Shown: positions 17,747 through 26,803, numbered from the stretch's first letter. The stretch: 42,207 bases of DNA from an uncultured Pirellulaceae bacterium (GCA_937944405.1 CALDYR010000052.1:1-42207); one strand, 5' to 3'. A program made the numbers and translations. Notes: generated by a model not told the origin, from the letters alone.

Positions 17747-20389
17747 ATGAAACGTAACCCCTACAAATTTATCGCCGCATTAACGATGTCTGTTTTGGCT
17801 ACTGGATGTACTCCGTCCAAGCCAATTTATCTAAACGACACCGGAAACTTGAACCACTTCGTCGATCAAGCGACATCGATTGAGTATCCCGACATCCAAA
17901 CTCGTTCCTTGGACGAAGTCGAACAAGCACTCGCTCCAATCACGGTGAAGGATCCGGACTTCCAGACCTTCCGTGACGTGACGCTCGAAGATTCGATCGG
18001 GTATGCGTTGCAAAACGGGAAGGTTTTCCGCGGCTACGGTACGCCGAGCCTCCAAGGGACTCGGGTCTCGCCCGGGATTGATAACTTGATCAATGGTATC
18101 GCCGCTGCGGGTACCATTTACGACGTCGCGATCCGCGAGTCGGAACCTGGATTCATCGGCACGCCGGGACAAATTGCGTCTCCCGGCAGCGTCACCACCA
18201 ACACCGCGCTCGACGGCAATCAAGGTGTTGAAGCGGCGTTGGCCGACTTCGATGCTCAGTTCACCAGCAACGTCTCTTGGCTCAACAGCGACGAACCACG
18301 AAATACAAGTTCGGTCAACCCGAACACGCCGCTTGTGTTCCAACAAGACCAAGTCCAATGGAACTCTGAGATCGCAAAGAAGACCGCTAACGGTACCCAG
18401 CTGTTCTTCAGAAACATCAGCACTTACACCGACAACTCTAATCCGCTGGCTTCGGGCACTGTCAACGCCGACGGAACAACGACCACTGGTTTTCAAGTCC
18501 TCGACAGCGTCTATCGCACCGCGTTCGAAGCCGAAGTTCGCCAGCCATTGTTACGCGGTCGAGGGGCATTTATCAACCGAGCCCCGATCGTCGTTTCGCG
18601 CATCAACACCGATCAACAAATCGCCAACCTCGAAGCCCAACTGCAGAACTTTGTCACCAACGTCGAAGTTCGGTACTGGGATCTGTATTGTGCCTATCGT
18701 GGTTTAGACGCGGCTAAAACGGGTCGCAACGCCGCCATTGAGACGTGGCGAATCGTCAAAGATCAATTCGAAGAAGGATCAGAAGTCAACATCCAGCAGG
18801 TCGCCCAAGCGGCCGAACAGTATCACTTCTTCGACGCTCAAGTCATCGACGCGTACAACAACGTACTCAACGCTGAAGGAGCCCTACGGTTTTTGCTGGG
18901 ATGGTCTGCGACCGACGGGCAAATGCTTCGCCCGATCGACGAACCTGTGATGGCTCCGCTGGAGTTTGAATGGTTCAACACACTGTGTGAAGCACTTACT
19001 TACCGACCTGAACTTCGCCAGGAGCGTTGGGAAATTAAGAAACGCGAATTAGCATTGGCATACTCGAAAAATTCACTGCTCCCCGAACTTAACGTCTCTG
19101 GAATTTACCGCTGGATCGGTAACGGTGACACGTTCGGTGAAGAGGGCGATTCGCCAGCGTTCCCGCAACCGGGAAGTGGAGCGTTGAACAACCTCTACGA
19201 CGGCAACTTCCAAGAGTTCGCGCTCAGTGCTGAATTCAGAATGCCGATCGGGTTTCGCAGAGAGTTGGCTAACGTCCGCAACGCTCAGTTGAAACTGGCT
19301 CGTGAGATCGCTCGATTAGAGGACACCGAACTAGAAGTCAGCAAAGAACTGGCCGAAGCATTCCGGGCCCTCCAAGCGAACCAAGCCATCATGCAGTCTT
19401 CTTTCAATCGTTGGAAGGAAACCCGCATCGAAGGAGCACACTTTGAGGAACTTGAAATCGAAGGCGTAGAAACGCTCGACGTCGCACTGGACGCTCAACG
19501 TCGCCAATCACAAGCCGCCACCGCGTTCTATACCGCAGTCTGTGAATACAACAAAGTCATCGCTTTGATTCACCGCCGCAAGGGCACGACCTTGCCACAC
19601 GCCGGCATCCACTTCGCAGAAGGGGCTTGGGCAGATAAAGCCTACGACGACGCTCACGAAAACGCTCGCCGTAGAAGTGCCTCTCGACCGTTAAATTACG
19701 GTTGGAGCCGCCCCAACGTGATCAGCCGTGGCGGCGATTCGCCAAACGACCATAACCCCGGCAACCTTTCATCGGGAGACCAAAGCAGTTTCCAAAACTA
19801 CGAACAAGAATACGTTCAACCGATCTACGAAGGCCAGATCATCGACGACCAAATTTACGCCCCCCCCTACGTCACACCCGGCGAAATGGTCAAACCACGC
19901 CGACTCAACAGAGGGCCAGCACCTGCCGCGATACCTTACAGCGGTTCGCAAACACGCAACGTGCCGCCCCCAACCAACCGGAGAGTCAGGCAACGAGGCG
20001 TCAGGCAAGTCGCCTACGACGAACCGGTTGTATCGTCGGCGGTCGTTCTGAAAGCTTCGACCGGGAAACGCCGAACACAGCCCGCACCATCGCGGCGGCA
20101 GCATTCGCAACAACACCACCACGATTGGGTCGCCAAAATCACTCGTCCGGACCAACCGCAGCGGGACAACAATGTTCAACCGGTCAAACGGTTGCGGGCT
20201 CAAACACAGCCCTTGCGGTCGACAAGCGGAACGTCCACTAAAGTCCGCACCGTTTCGGCTGAAACTCCCGTGCAACAGCCCTCCCCACGAGACAACGGCG
20301 TTGACTGGCGACGGTTGGGTTTCGAAAGCCCGCCCCTGCGGTCAGGTCAATCAACCAGCGGTTCCACCCGAGCCACCATCAAACGCTAA
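17747..20389 (+). CDS. TolC-family outer-membrane efflux lipoprotein with long C-terminal tail
   Basis: 880 aa from the ATG at 17747, chosen because a lipoprotein signal follows at once: MKRNPYKF, a hydrophobic stretch, then lipobox LATGC with Cys21. An upstream in-frame start at 17666 would bury this signal. The body (roughly residues 60-640) has the two-repeat helical hairpin pattern of TolC/OEP outer-membrane channels, including LRQERWEIKKRELALAYSKN and the later ANVRNAQLKLAREIARLEDTE segment. Such channels work with RND or ABC exporters, but no partner gene is in the window. The last roughly 240 residues are Pro/Arg/Gln/Ser-rich low-complexity sequence, unusual for classic TolC (about 470 aa). 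A hairpin with a short T-rich stretch follows the stop. Confidence 0.87.
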   Translation: MKRNPYKFIAALTMSVLATGCTPSKPIYLNDTGNLNHFVDQATSIEYPDIQTRSLDEVEQALAPITVKDPDFQTFRDVTLEDSIGYALQNGKVFRGYGTPSLQGTRVSPGIDNLINGIAAAGTIYDVAIRESEPGFIGTPGQIASPGSVTTNTALDGNQGVEAALADFDAQFTSNVSWLNSDEPRNTSSVNPNTPLVFQQDQVQWNSEIAKKTANGTQLFFRNISTYTDNSNPLASGTVNADGTTTTGFQVLDSVYRTAFEAEVRQPLLRGRGAFINRAPIVVSRINTDQQIANLEAQLQNFVTNVEVRYWDLYCAYRGLDAAKTGRNAAIETWRIVKDQFEEGSEVNIQQVAQAAEQYHFFDAQVIDAYNNVLNAEGALRFLLGWSATDGQMLRPIDEPVMAPLEFEWFNTLCEALTYRPELRQERWEIKKRELALAYSKNSLLPELNVSGIYRWIGNGDTFGEEGDSPAFPQPGSGALNNLYDGNFQEFALSAEFRMPIGFRRELANVRNAQLKLAREIARLEDTELEVSKELAEAFRALQANQAIMQSSFNRWKETRIEGAHFEELEIEGVETLDVALDAQRRQSQAATAFYTAVCEYNKVIALIHRRKGTTLPHAGIHFAEGAWADKAYDDAHENARRRSASRPLNYGWSRPNVISRGGDSPNDHNPGNLSSGDQSSFQNYEQEYVQPIYEGQIIDDQIYAPPYVTPGEMVKPRRLNRGPAPAAIPYSGSQTRNVPPPTNRRVRQRGVRQVAYDEPVVSSAVVLKASTGKRRTQPAPSRRQHSQQHHHDWVAKITRPDQPQRDNNVQPVKRLRAQTQPLRSTSGTSTKVRTVSAETPVQQPSPRDNGVDWRRLGFESPPLRSGQSTSGSTRATIKR

Positions 20390-20415
20390 TTAGATTTTTT
20401 TAGGGGATAAGATAT

Positions 20416-20463
20416 CGAGGCGGCACGGAAACCAATTACACACCACCGCCGCCTCGTTCTTAA
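20416..20463 (+). terminator. Terminator-like hairpin after the TolC-family gene
   Basis: CGAGGCGGC (20416-20424) pairs perfectly with GCCGCCTCG (20448-20456), followed by TTCTT. The 23-nt loop is long for an intrinsic terminator. It lies 27 bp after the stop and before the next lipoprotein gene. Confidence 0.6.
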
Positions 20464-20529
20464 ATCCAGCAACAAACAATTCACCATTATTTTTTAAGCC
20501 GTCGCGCAAGTCGCACACGCGAGGATACC

Positions 20530-20952
20530 ATGCAACGCTTATCCGCTATTATCGTCTTCACCGTATTGCCGCTGTCGTTTGTCGGTTGCAGCCTGTGCCA
20601 CAGTCCAACGGACTTCGACTATCCGACTTACGGCGGCATCCACCAAAGAGCCGATCCGGCGCGGGGAAGAGTGGGTTCCGTGCTGTCCGATCCGTTTGCC
20701 GATTTTTCGGGACCATCGGCTGATTCCAACCTCGACGCCTATCCTGAACCGCGCGGCGTCAGTAGTGGAAGCGGCTCCCGCGGCTTTGACGACGACGATG
20801 ACTTCGAACGGCAAGACGAAGACTTAGACGACGATCTCGAAGATTTGGATCGTGAGCTTGAGTCGATCGATCCACTTGACGACGAACCCGAATTAGACGG
20901 GGCAGGCAGCAGCACAAAAACAGCTCGCCGCTCGCGCCGTGGACACCGGTAA
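20530..20952 (+). CDS. Small acidic lipoprotein, unrecognised
   Basis: 140 aa. The start is supported by GAGGA 5 nt before the ATG. A lipoprotein signal is clear: hydrophobic h-region then SFVGC with Cys20. The mature part is short, and its C-terminal half is dominated by Asp/Glu (RGFDDDDDFERQDEDLDDDL and onward), ending in a basic SRRGHR tail. There is no recognised domain. It follows the TolC-family gene in the same direction after a hairpin and may be co-expressed at a lower level. The acidic tract could bind cations or a basic partner in the periplasm, which is speculation from composition only. Confidence 0.75.
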   Translation: MQRLSAIIVFTVLPLSFVGCSLCHSPTDFDYPTYGGIHQRADPARGRVGSVLSDPFADFSGPSADSNLDAYPEPRGVSSGSGSRGFDDDDDFERQDEDLDDDLEDLDRELESIDPLDDEPELDGAGSSTKTARRSRRGHR

Positions 20953-21015
20953 GGACAGAAACTTTCGCGCCTTGCCGGGAAACGGTCATCGGACGCTGTG
21001 AGATCGCCAGCTTAG

Positions 21016-21047
21016 GGCTCCCCTGACGTATGGCTCCCCTGACGTAT
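21016..21047. repeat. Exact 16-bp tandem duplication
   Basis: GGCTCCCCTGACGTAT occurs twice in a row (21016-21031, 21032-21047) in the gap between the acidic lipoprotein and convergent selA. Confidence 0.95.
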
Positions 21048-21123
21048 GGCTTCCTATCCAGACTTAGTTAAGCGAAAGAAATTCGCGCCATTGAAAACTC
21101 CGAACTTATAAATCGCGCGATCC

Positions 21124-22539
21124 CTAGGCATCGCGACTGCCTTCTTGTGGCGGCGTTGACAGCGATTCCAAGGTCTCCACCAAAATCATGTCTTGTTCCG
21201 GAAACACGGTTCGCAAATCGATCAACAGCGTGTCTTTTTGAACCCTGCCGATCACCGCCGGGGTGGCCGACCGCAACCTTGCCGCGATCCGATTGACCGA
21301 ACTATCTTGAGGTTCAACGGCGACACACCAGGTTGGGATTTTCTGCGTCGGCAAACTGCCTCCGCCCAACATGGATTGTGATTCGGCCACCACGCAAGAC
21401 TTCACCCACCGTTGGTCTTGAATCTGTTCGACAATTTTCTGAGCCCGCAATTTTAAATTCGCTTCGGGCATCGACAACATACGGAGGATGGGTACTTCCC
21501 GTTCAGCGGTTTCGGTGTTGCGATAAAGCCGCAGAGTGGCCGCAAGGGCGGCGAGCGTCATTTTGTCGACGCGCATCGCCCGCATCAGGGAATTCTTAAG
21601 CACTTGGTCGATGTATTTTCGTTTTCCGATGATAATGCCGCACTGCGGGCCACCGATCAGTTTGTCGCCACTGAATAAAACGATGTCCGCACCGTCTTTG
21701 ATGCTGTCCGCGACAACGGGTTCATTACTGAGCCCAAATTTAGCGAAATCGATCAACGCGCCGCTACCGACATCGTCAATCATCGGAAGATCGTGCGCGT
21801 GAGCGATACTGACGAGCTCTTTGGTGCTGACGGTATTGGTAAACCCTACCACTTCAAAGTTACTGGGGTGGACTTTGAGAATCGCGCTGGTTTCTTCGCC
21901 AACCGCAGAAGAATAATCCGCAGCGTGCGTTTTGTTAGTCGTGCCGACTTCTTTGAGCTTGCACCCACTGCATTCCATCACATCCGGCAGACGATAGCTA
22001 CCACCGATTTCAATCAATTGCCCACGGGAAACGATGACTTCTTTTCCGGTCGCGACTGTCGCCAACGCGATCATGGTCGCAGCGGCGTTGTTGTTGACCA
22101 CGACGGCTGCTTCAGCGCCGGTCAGTTCGCACAGCAATTTTTCGACCGCTTTGACGCGCTGGCCGCGCTGCCCGTCCGCCAAATCGATCTCGACACTGGC
22201 GTACCCCCGCGCGATGGCCATCGTTTCCTCGACCGCCGAATTCGCCAACGGCGCGCGGCCAAGCCCGGTGTGCAGGATGATGCCCGTACCGTTGATCACC
22301 GGCCGCAAATACGGTCGCTGTTCAACGTGTAACCAGTCCGCGATTTTTTCCGCCAGCTCTCCGGGAGCAGGGATCTCGATATCGTCGGTGGCCGCAGAAA
22401 TCGTTTCTTTGAGGTCATCGATGAAGGTGCGGACACCGTCAACGACCACTTGGTGGTTGACGGTCTGAACGATCTTTTTTAATTGAGGGCTCTCCAGCAG
22501 TTCATTGACCGACGGAATGTTGCGAAAGATATTAGCCAT
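21124..22539 (-). CDS. selA: L-seryl-tRNA(Sec) selenium transferase
   Basis: 471 aa from the ATG at 22539, chosen because MANIFRNIPSVNELLES matches the conserved bacterial SelA N-terminus; an upstream ATG at 22584 adds 15 unlike residues. SelA is a PLP enzyme that converts Ser-tRNA(Sec) to Sec-tRNA(Sec) using selenophosphate. The N-terminal tRNA-binding domain is present (residues 1-75), followed by the fold-type I PLP core with NGTGIILHTGLGRAPL near 83-98, the SRGQLIEIGGSYRLPDVM region, and the PLP lysine in FSGDKLIGGPQCG (Lys293). Its length and completeness argue against the shorter archaeal SelA-like proteins. No selB, selD or selC (tRNA-Sec) is in the window, so they must lie elsewhere if the pathway works. 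Confidence 0.94.
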   Translation of the reverse strand: MANIFRNIPSVNELLESPQLKKIVQTVNHQVVVDGVRTFIDDLKETISAATDDIEIPAPGELAEKIADWLHVEQRPYLRPVINGTGIILHTGLGRAPLANSAVEETMAIARGYASVEIDLADGQRGQRVKAVEKLLCELTGAEAAVVVNNNAAATMIALATVATGKEVIVSRGQLIEIGGSYRLPDVMECSGCKLKEVGTTNKTHAADYSSAVGEETSAILKVHPSNFEVVGFTNTVSTKELVSIAHAHDLPMIDDVGSGALIDFAKFGLSNEPVVADSIKDGADIVLFSGDKLIGGPQCGIIIGKRKYIDQVLKNSLMRAMRVDKMTLAALAATLRLYRNTETAEREVPILRMLSMPEANLKLRAQKIVEQIQDQRWVKSCVVAESQSMLGGGSLPTQKIPTWCVAVEPQDSSVNRIAARLRSATPAVIGRVQKDTLLIDLRTVFPEQDMILVETLESLSTPPQEGSRDA

Positions 22540-22669
22540 AGATCGACTCAAGTGGTTGGGCTGGTTGGATAGTTGTCCCCCCATTGTAACCGCTGGTTTC
22601 TGCGGTGGCAGTATCCAGAAAATCGGCGCTGCCCAAAAATACTATTGCCAAAATAAAATGATACGACGA

Positions 22670-23743
22670 TCAATCTTTTTTCTGCGATCCGTTGTCTCCT
22701 GCTTTTTCCGATCGTTCTCTTTCCGCTCCATCTTCCGATCCCTCAATAGCCCGGCTGAACGTTCGGCTGGATGGTTTATCGTGGGTCGGGAAGTCCTCGG
22801 GCACCGGTAAGGTCACCGCCCCGGTCGCCGCCCACTGACATCCACGAGTAAAGGTCGTTATGAATCCAACCCCCTCAAACGAATAAGAATCATGCCCCAA
22901 GGTGGTGTGGAAAATGCGTCCTTGAGCGTATCGCAACACCATCAAAAGTGGTTCGTGCCGACCGGCACTTGACTTTCTTGTGTTGTTTTGCCCTGTCGCC
23001 AGCACCGTGATGTTCTCCGCCGGGCCTCTCAAAAAAGAGTAGCATTCGTCTTTAGCCGACAGCCAGTTTTCTGGCAAACCAGCGGTGATGGGATGTTCTG
23101 CGCGCACGACGATTGAGATATTGTGCTGCGCCCCATGGGCTCCGACTTTGCCTGGGCCGTCATCGCGAATCAATTTGCCCTCTTTGTCGTAATAAAGATA
23201 AGTGCCTGTTTTCGTAGTGCGCCCCCCCCAACCTCCCAGCCCGATGATTTTGTTGTACTCGAGCCAATCCCCAAATGAATTGTCGGCCGCATGAACGGTG
23301 ACAAAACCACCTCCGTGGGCAACATACAGTTCGAACGCCGTCCGAGTCGCTTCGGGCCAGTCCGCCGCAGCGTTGCCAAAATTGGAGATCACGACATCGT
23401 AATCTTTGAACGCTGGCGCAAAGTCGGGATCTGTTTTCGGTTTCGGGAGTTCTTCCCCAACCGCGACTCCCGCAAATGGCAGATAGTCTTTTTCACGTTT
23501 GGATCGCCATGTGAATTTGGTGCGGGCGACGGAGACTTCAAACAACCCAGTTTCTTCCAGATACTGCTTCATCATCACCGTTGATTTAGGCCAAACGGGA
23601 TGATTGTTTTGGCCGTCAATAATCAGAGCTTTGAGTTTGGGTTCGGGTTCGGTCTTTTGCGCGTTCGACTGGGAGGCCGCAAAGACAACCACCAGCAACA
23701 GCGTTGCTAATGTAAAGGTGGGTCGAAACAAAATTGATGTCAT
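22670..23743 (-). CDS. Secreted ThuA-like domain protein
   Basis: 357 aa from the ATG at 23743, which gives a normal signal peptide (MTSILFRPTFTLATLLLVVV, cleavage near SNAQK). A longer start at 23812 would hide it. The mature protein has the ThuA/trehalose-utilisation fold, related to class I glutamine amidotransferases but without a catalytic cysteine: KALIIDGQNNHPVWP at the N-terminus, YDVVISNFGN, GGGFVTVHAADNSF, HPITAGLP in the middle and RIFHTTLGHD near the end. Planctomycetes carry many such secreted proteins, often near sugar oxidoreductases, and their reaction is generally unknown. The C-terminus is a charged low-complexity tail. It is unlikely to be an operon with selA, which lies downstream after a gap of about 130 bp. 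Confidence 0.85.
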   Translation of the reverse strand: MTSILFRPTFTLATLLLVVVFAASQSNAQKTEPEPKLKALIIDGQNNHPVWPKSTVMMKQYLEETGLFEVSVARTKFTWRSKREKDYLPFAGVAVGEELPKPKTDPDFAPAFKDYDVVISNFGNAAADWPEATRTAFELYVAHGGGFVTVHAADNSFGDWLEYNKIIGLGGWGGRTTKTGTYLYYDKEGKLIRDDGPGKVGAHGAQHNISIVVRAEHPITAGLPENWLSAKDECYSFLRGPAENITVLATGQNNTRKSSAGRHEPLLMVLRYAQGRIFHTTLGHDSYSFEGVGFITTFTRGCQWAATGAVTLPVPEDFPTHDKPSSRTFSRAIEGSEDGAERERSEKAGDNGSQKKD

Positions 23744-23884
23744 GCGAAAAAAACGGATAGTGGGAAAGGCGATACGCTTATCGCGCGGGGCTACTGCAAA
23801 AATAATGTTCAATCAATGTACGAAAAAAACCACGTAAAATCTAATGACCCCACATGGTTTATTTAATTCTTGTCAATTGAAATT

Positions 23885-23910
23885 AACAGGCTCAACAGAA
23901 AACGCCTGTT
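23885..23910 (-). terminator. Possible weak terminator hairpin after the TlpA-like gene
   Basis: AACAGGC (23885-23891) pairs with GCCTGTT (23904-23910). Read on the minus strand, the stem is followed by AATTTC. It is a weak candidate because of the 12-nt loop and poor T-tract. Confidence 0.3.
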
Positions 23911-23948
23911 CTACCGGCAATTGTTACGTTGTAGAAACTGCCGATGGT

Positions 23949-25217
23949 TTAACGGCTTGCCGTCTCGATCGCGGGATTGGACTGCACTTCGGAGGCCAAT
24001 CGTTCGGTTATCGCGGCTAATTGGTCGTAATCGTGGTAGCCTTGAGCCACGTAGCGTACTGTTCCGGTACGATCAATAAACAGGGTCGTCGGCAGGAGCA
24101 CCTTGCCGGGTATCTGTTTTTTAATCGCTTCGGTTCCCATGCCTAAGGTGTAGTTAATACCGCTGTCGATCGCGAAACTTTTTACCGTGTCCACAGCAGC
24201 GGAAGGGTTATCGGTGTCGTCCATCGAGATCCCGATGACTTCAACATTTCTGTTTTGGAAATTCTTTTTCAATTCGATAAAGTGTGGGATACCTTCGCGA
24301 CATGGCGGACACCATGTTGCCCAAAGATCCACCACGGTGACCTTTCCGACCGACTGATCAGAGGTAATTTGGCCTCCGTTGATGTTGGCGAAGTTGTAAT
24401 CAATTTGGAAACTCTCGAACCCCGCCAACTGTTGACGGCTCCACTGGCGCACCTTCAAACGATATGCCGTTTGATGGCGTTTGACTAACGTGCGGAAACG
24501 GTTTTGATCCAATTCGGCGAACAATCGGTCGTTAGCGACCGCGTCGAAGTCCGTGTACCCAATTTCAAAGGCCGAAGCCATCGCCGCGAATGCCCCTGCG
24601 GTGTCGTTCTTGATTGCGTTAGCTTTCGCCAGATTGATCAGCGGTTGTCCAAGAATCTCTAACGATTCAGTGGGATAGCCCGGGTTGTGGCGGAGGTTCT
24701 GGGCAATTTTCCCTTGAGCTTGATAAAGTTGCGCCCCGATGCGCTCGTTCAGCGCGATGACACTGGTGGCCAGTTCCCCGAGGGCGGTCATAAAATGATA
24801 GGAAAGTTCAGCGTCGGTTTGCCCGTTGCAAATCTTGGACTTATGAAGAACGTTAGCCGCTTCGATCGCATGGTTCAGAATCCTTTTGTCGGATTCGCCT
24901 TCGATGTTGGCTAACATTGTCAGCACCTGAATGTAGCTGACGACAAAGGCAGGATCGTGGTTGGCCTGCTGGTAGGCACGGTTTGCCAGATCAAGGGCGC
25001 CATTGAGGTCATTGTTACCACCGATTTGCCTAGCCTGTTCCAGCATTTGGCTGGGCGCAGTCGTTTGACTGCCGCCGCCGGTTCCATCGTTGAAGCTTGT
25101 ATAGACACCGTTGTTGGCGCTGTGATGAGCCTGCGGGGTTGCGGCGAATGTGGATTGAAAATTAGAGGAACTGGCAATCAGCAAGATCGTTGAGCAAAGC
25201 ACCAAAATTGATCGCAT
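23949..25217 (-). CDS. Secreted TlpA-like thioredoxin-fold protein
   Basis: 422 aa. The ATG at 25217 is decided by AAGGAG six to seven bases upstream and by the signal peptide that follows (MRSILVLCSTILLIASSS, cleavage near TFAA); the ATG at 25241 is less likely. The first roughly 270 residues are helical and repeat-like, possibly TPR-type, containing LNGALDLANRAYQQAN. The C-terminal part is a TlpA/ResA-type thioredoxin domain with VVDLWATWCPPCREGIPHF, the WCPPC redox motif and the cis-Pro region LPTTLFID. Proteins of this design act as extracytoplasmic thiol-disulfide reductases, for example in cytochrome c maturation or repair of secreted cysteines. The nearby Cys-rich secreted protein could be a client, but that is inference. 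Confidence 0.9.
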   Translation of the reverse strand: MRSILVLCSTILLIASSSNFQSTFAATPQAHHSANNGVYTSFNDGTGGGSQTTAPSQMLEQARQIGGNNDLNGALDLANRAYQQANHDPAFVVSYIQVLTMLANIEGESDKRILNHAIEAANVLHKSKICNGQTDAELSYHFMTALGELATSVIALNERIGAQLYQAQGKIAQNLRHNPGYPTESLEILGQPLINLAKANAIKNDTAGAFAAMASAFEIGYTDFDAVANDRLFAELDQNRFRTLVKRHQTAYRLKVRQWSRQQLAGFESFQIDYNFANINGGQITSDQSVGKVTVVDLWATWCPPCREGIPHFIELKKNFQNRNVEVIGISMDDTDNPSAAVDTVKSFAIDSGINYTLGMGTEAIKKQIPGKVLLPTTLFIDRTGTVRYVAQGYHDYDQLAAITERLASEVQSNPAIETASR

Positions 25218-25590
25218 CCTAACTCCTTTTACTATCGTCATGGAAAGAGAAGCCGGTAAGTCTTCTTCCGTGAAGATATAGGCTGAAAGATGGAGCGTTT
25301 CGAAAAACGCCGCATCGAAAATTTCAGATTGTTAGGCTAACCATCTCTGGGGCGAACTCAAGCTAGAAGCCGTTTAATTTAGAGATAAAATCCGCAATGT
25401 GAGACAACTTACGAGAGCAACGCGGTGATTTGCAAGCCAAGAACGTGTTTCAAACAGGCATTTTTTTCTTAGTTTTTTCCAGAAGATTGTCTAAGCATTG
25501 TATCAAAGCGTTCAAAACAACGCGGGTGCCGAAATACGAGGTCCGACCGACTTAGCGCCCGTTTGATGATCGATCGGGCAACTGGCAGGC
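25218..25590. other. Intergenic region upstream of the TlpA-like gene
   Basis: About 370 bp between the TlpA-like gene and the 41-aa peptide gene. It should hold the promoter of the TlpA-like gene on the minus strand. I see no gene-like frame, strong terminator or repeat; the ORF at 25469-25690 (-) has no convincing start or product. Confidence 0.4.
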
Positions 25591-25716
25591 CTAATTGAGA
25601 GTCAACAACTGAAACAGAAGCGCTACTAATGCCAATTGGAAGATGAGCCCGGCAAAAATCCCCGCATAAAAAGACGCAGGCTGTCGCCACAATCCAAGAT
25701 CGCCATCGTATCCCAT
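25591..25716 (-). CDS. Probable 41-aa single-span membrane protein
   Basis: Starts MGYDGDLGLWRQPASFYAGI and continues into one clear hydrophobic helix of about 22 residues ending LLFQLLTLN. The ATG at 25716 is preceded by AAAGGGA with about 5 nt spacing. The same frame is open upstream to 25797, but that part (MMKSPSTSKLDPVL) looks unrelated. The pattern of a short polar N-terminus with Trp/Pro and one C-terminal helix is typical of small membrane proteins. The family is not recognised, and no partner gene is adjacent, since about 370-500 bp of gap lie on each side. Confidence 0.5.
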   Translation of the reverse strand: MGYDGDLGLWRQPASFYAGIFAGLIFQLALVALLFQLLTLN

Positions 25717-26212
25717 CGGTTCCCTTTTTTTAAATTCGGAGCAACGGTTTGGTTTCAACACGGGGTCCAACTTCGACGTCGATGGACTTTTCATCATTTA
25801 CCCATTTCCTATTCGGTGAAAAACCGGCCTTGGGGTGAACATTGGCAGCAATCACGCTAGTCGCATCGCGCCCCAGTCGGAGCACTACGCCGACAATGAG
25901 TACCAGCTTTTAAAACACGATTTTATCAGATCGCGGGCGGTTTAATAACAATGATAATATCACTTTTAGGTAATAACTCCTGAACATACCTAATTAAGAC
26001 TGGTGCGGGCGCTGTTATTGTTAACGCAAACCATCCATTGTTTCGGCGTTTGTGAGAGTTCTCTACCGGGAAAAGGTTTACCGGCCTCTATCGCACCACT
26101 TCCTGATTCAATTCAAACGAGCCGGGAGCGCCGGTGGATTTGGAAGGGCGGCACGTTTCAAACGCTGACGTTTCGGAATTCGCCGTCCCATTGGATTGCG
26201 TTTTCTGATTTA
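25717..26212. other. Intergenic region between the 41-aa peptide and ogt
   Basis: About 500 bp. The part near 25900-26010 is AT-rich (AACAATGATAATATCAC and TACCTAATTAAG) and could carry the promoter for the 41-aa peptide on the minus strand. CTGATTTATCAG at 26208-26219 forms a small palindrome at the ogt 3' end. No other gene is supported. Confidence 0.4.
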
Positions 26213-26761
26213 TCAGGAAGGTGATTTCAACACCGCTGCTTGGGCCCCGGCTACCGTTTGCCCAAGCTCGATCGCCTGTAAAGTCAACTTGGTTGTCACG
26301 CCTTGGGGAGACGTAAACCCCCCTGCTCCGCCAGCGGAAACAACGCGATGACATGGCACCACCAATGGAAACCGATTTTTGCTCATCACCGTCCCGACGG
26401 CTCGCGCGGCTTTGGGGCGACCGACTTGTGCGGCCAGTTCACCGTATTTGAGGGTTTCTCCAAACGGGATTCTTCGGCAGGAATCGACCACCGCCTTTTG
26501 GAACTCTGTTAAATGATCGGTTTCGATTTTTAAATCTAACAGATCGTCGGCTTTGCCAGCCAACATGCAGAGAATCCTTTTTTGCATCCGCGAACGTTCT
26601 CCAGAAGGACGCGTGGGCCCGATCTCGAACTGTGCAAAAGCCCTGACAAGGCTACTTTGGTCGGTAAATCCAATCTTGATCAACTCCAACACACCGCCGG
26701 TTTCGAGCAGCCCGATCCAGCCGATCGGGGAATCAAATGCAGTCAATCGCTTGGTCATCAT
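26213..26761 (-). CDS. ogt: Methylated-DNA-protein-cysteine methyltransferase (MGMT/Ogt)
   Basis: 182 aa. It repairs O6-methylguanine by moving the methyl group to its own cysteine. The active-site motif VPCHRVV (Cys137) is intact, and the upstream winged-helix region TEFQKAVVDSCRRIPFGET with the Arg finger AARAVGTVMSKN is typical. After the motif comes GGFTSPQG, close to the usual GGY/FxxG. The length and fold match a small Ogt without an Ada regulatory domain. The start at 26761 (ATG-ATG) is preferred because a purine-rich GAGAAGAAAGAAGA precedes it. An in-frame start at 26779 lies inside an exact 17-bp duplication of the leader, and its upstream copy is out of frame. It appears to be a single-gene unit. 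Confidence 0.94.
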   Translation of the reverse strand: MMTKRLTAFDSPIGWIGLLETGGVLELIKIGFTDQSSLVRAFAQFEIGPTRPSGERSRMQKRILCMLAGKADDLLDLKIETDHLTEFQKAVVDSCRRIPFGETLKYGELAAQVGRPKAARAVGTVMSKNRFPLVVPCHRVVSAGGAGGFTSPQGVTTKLTLQAIELGQTVAGAQAAVLKSPS

Positions 26762-26769
26762 TCTTCTTT

Positions 26770-26803
26770 CTTCTCCCATCGCGTTTCTTCTCCCATCGCG
26801 TTT
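26770..26803. repeat. Exact 17-bp tandem duplication in the ogt leader
   Basis: CTTCTCCCATCGCGTTT occurs twice (26770-26786, 26787-26803). On the coding strand each copy contains ATGGGAGAAG, so an ATG plus a purine-rich Shine-Dalgarno-like stretch was duplicated just upstream of the ogt start. Because 17 is not a multiple of three, the two ATGs are in different frames. Confidence 0.95.
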
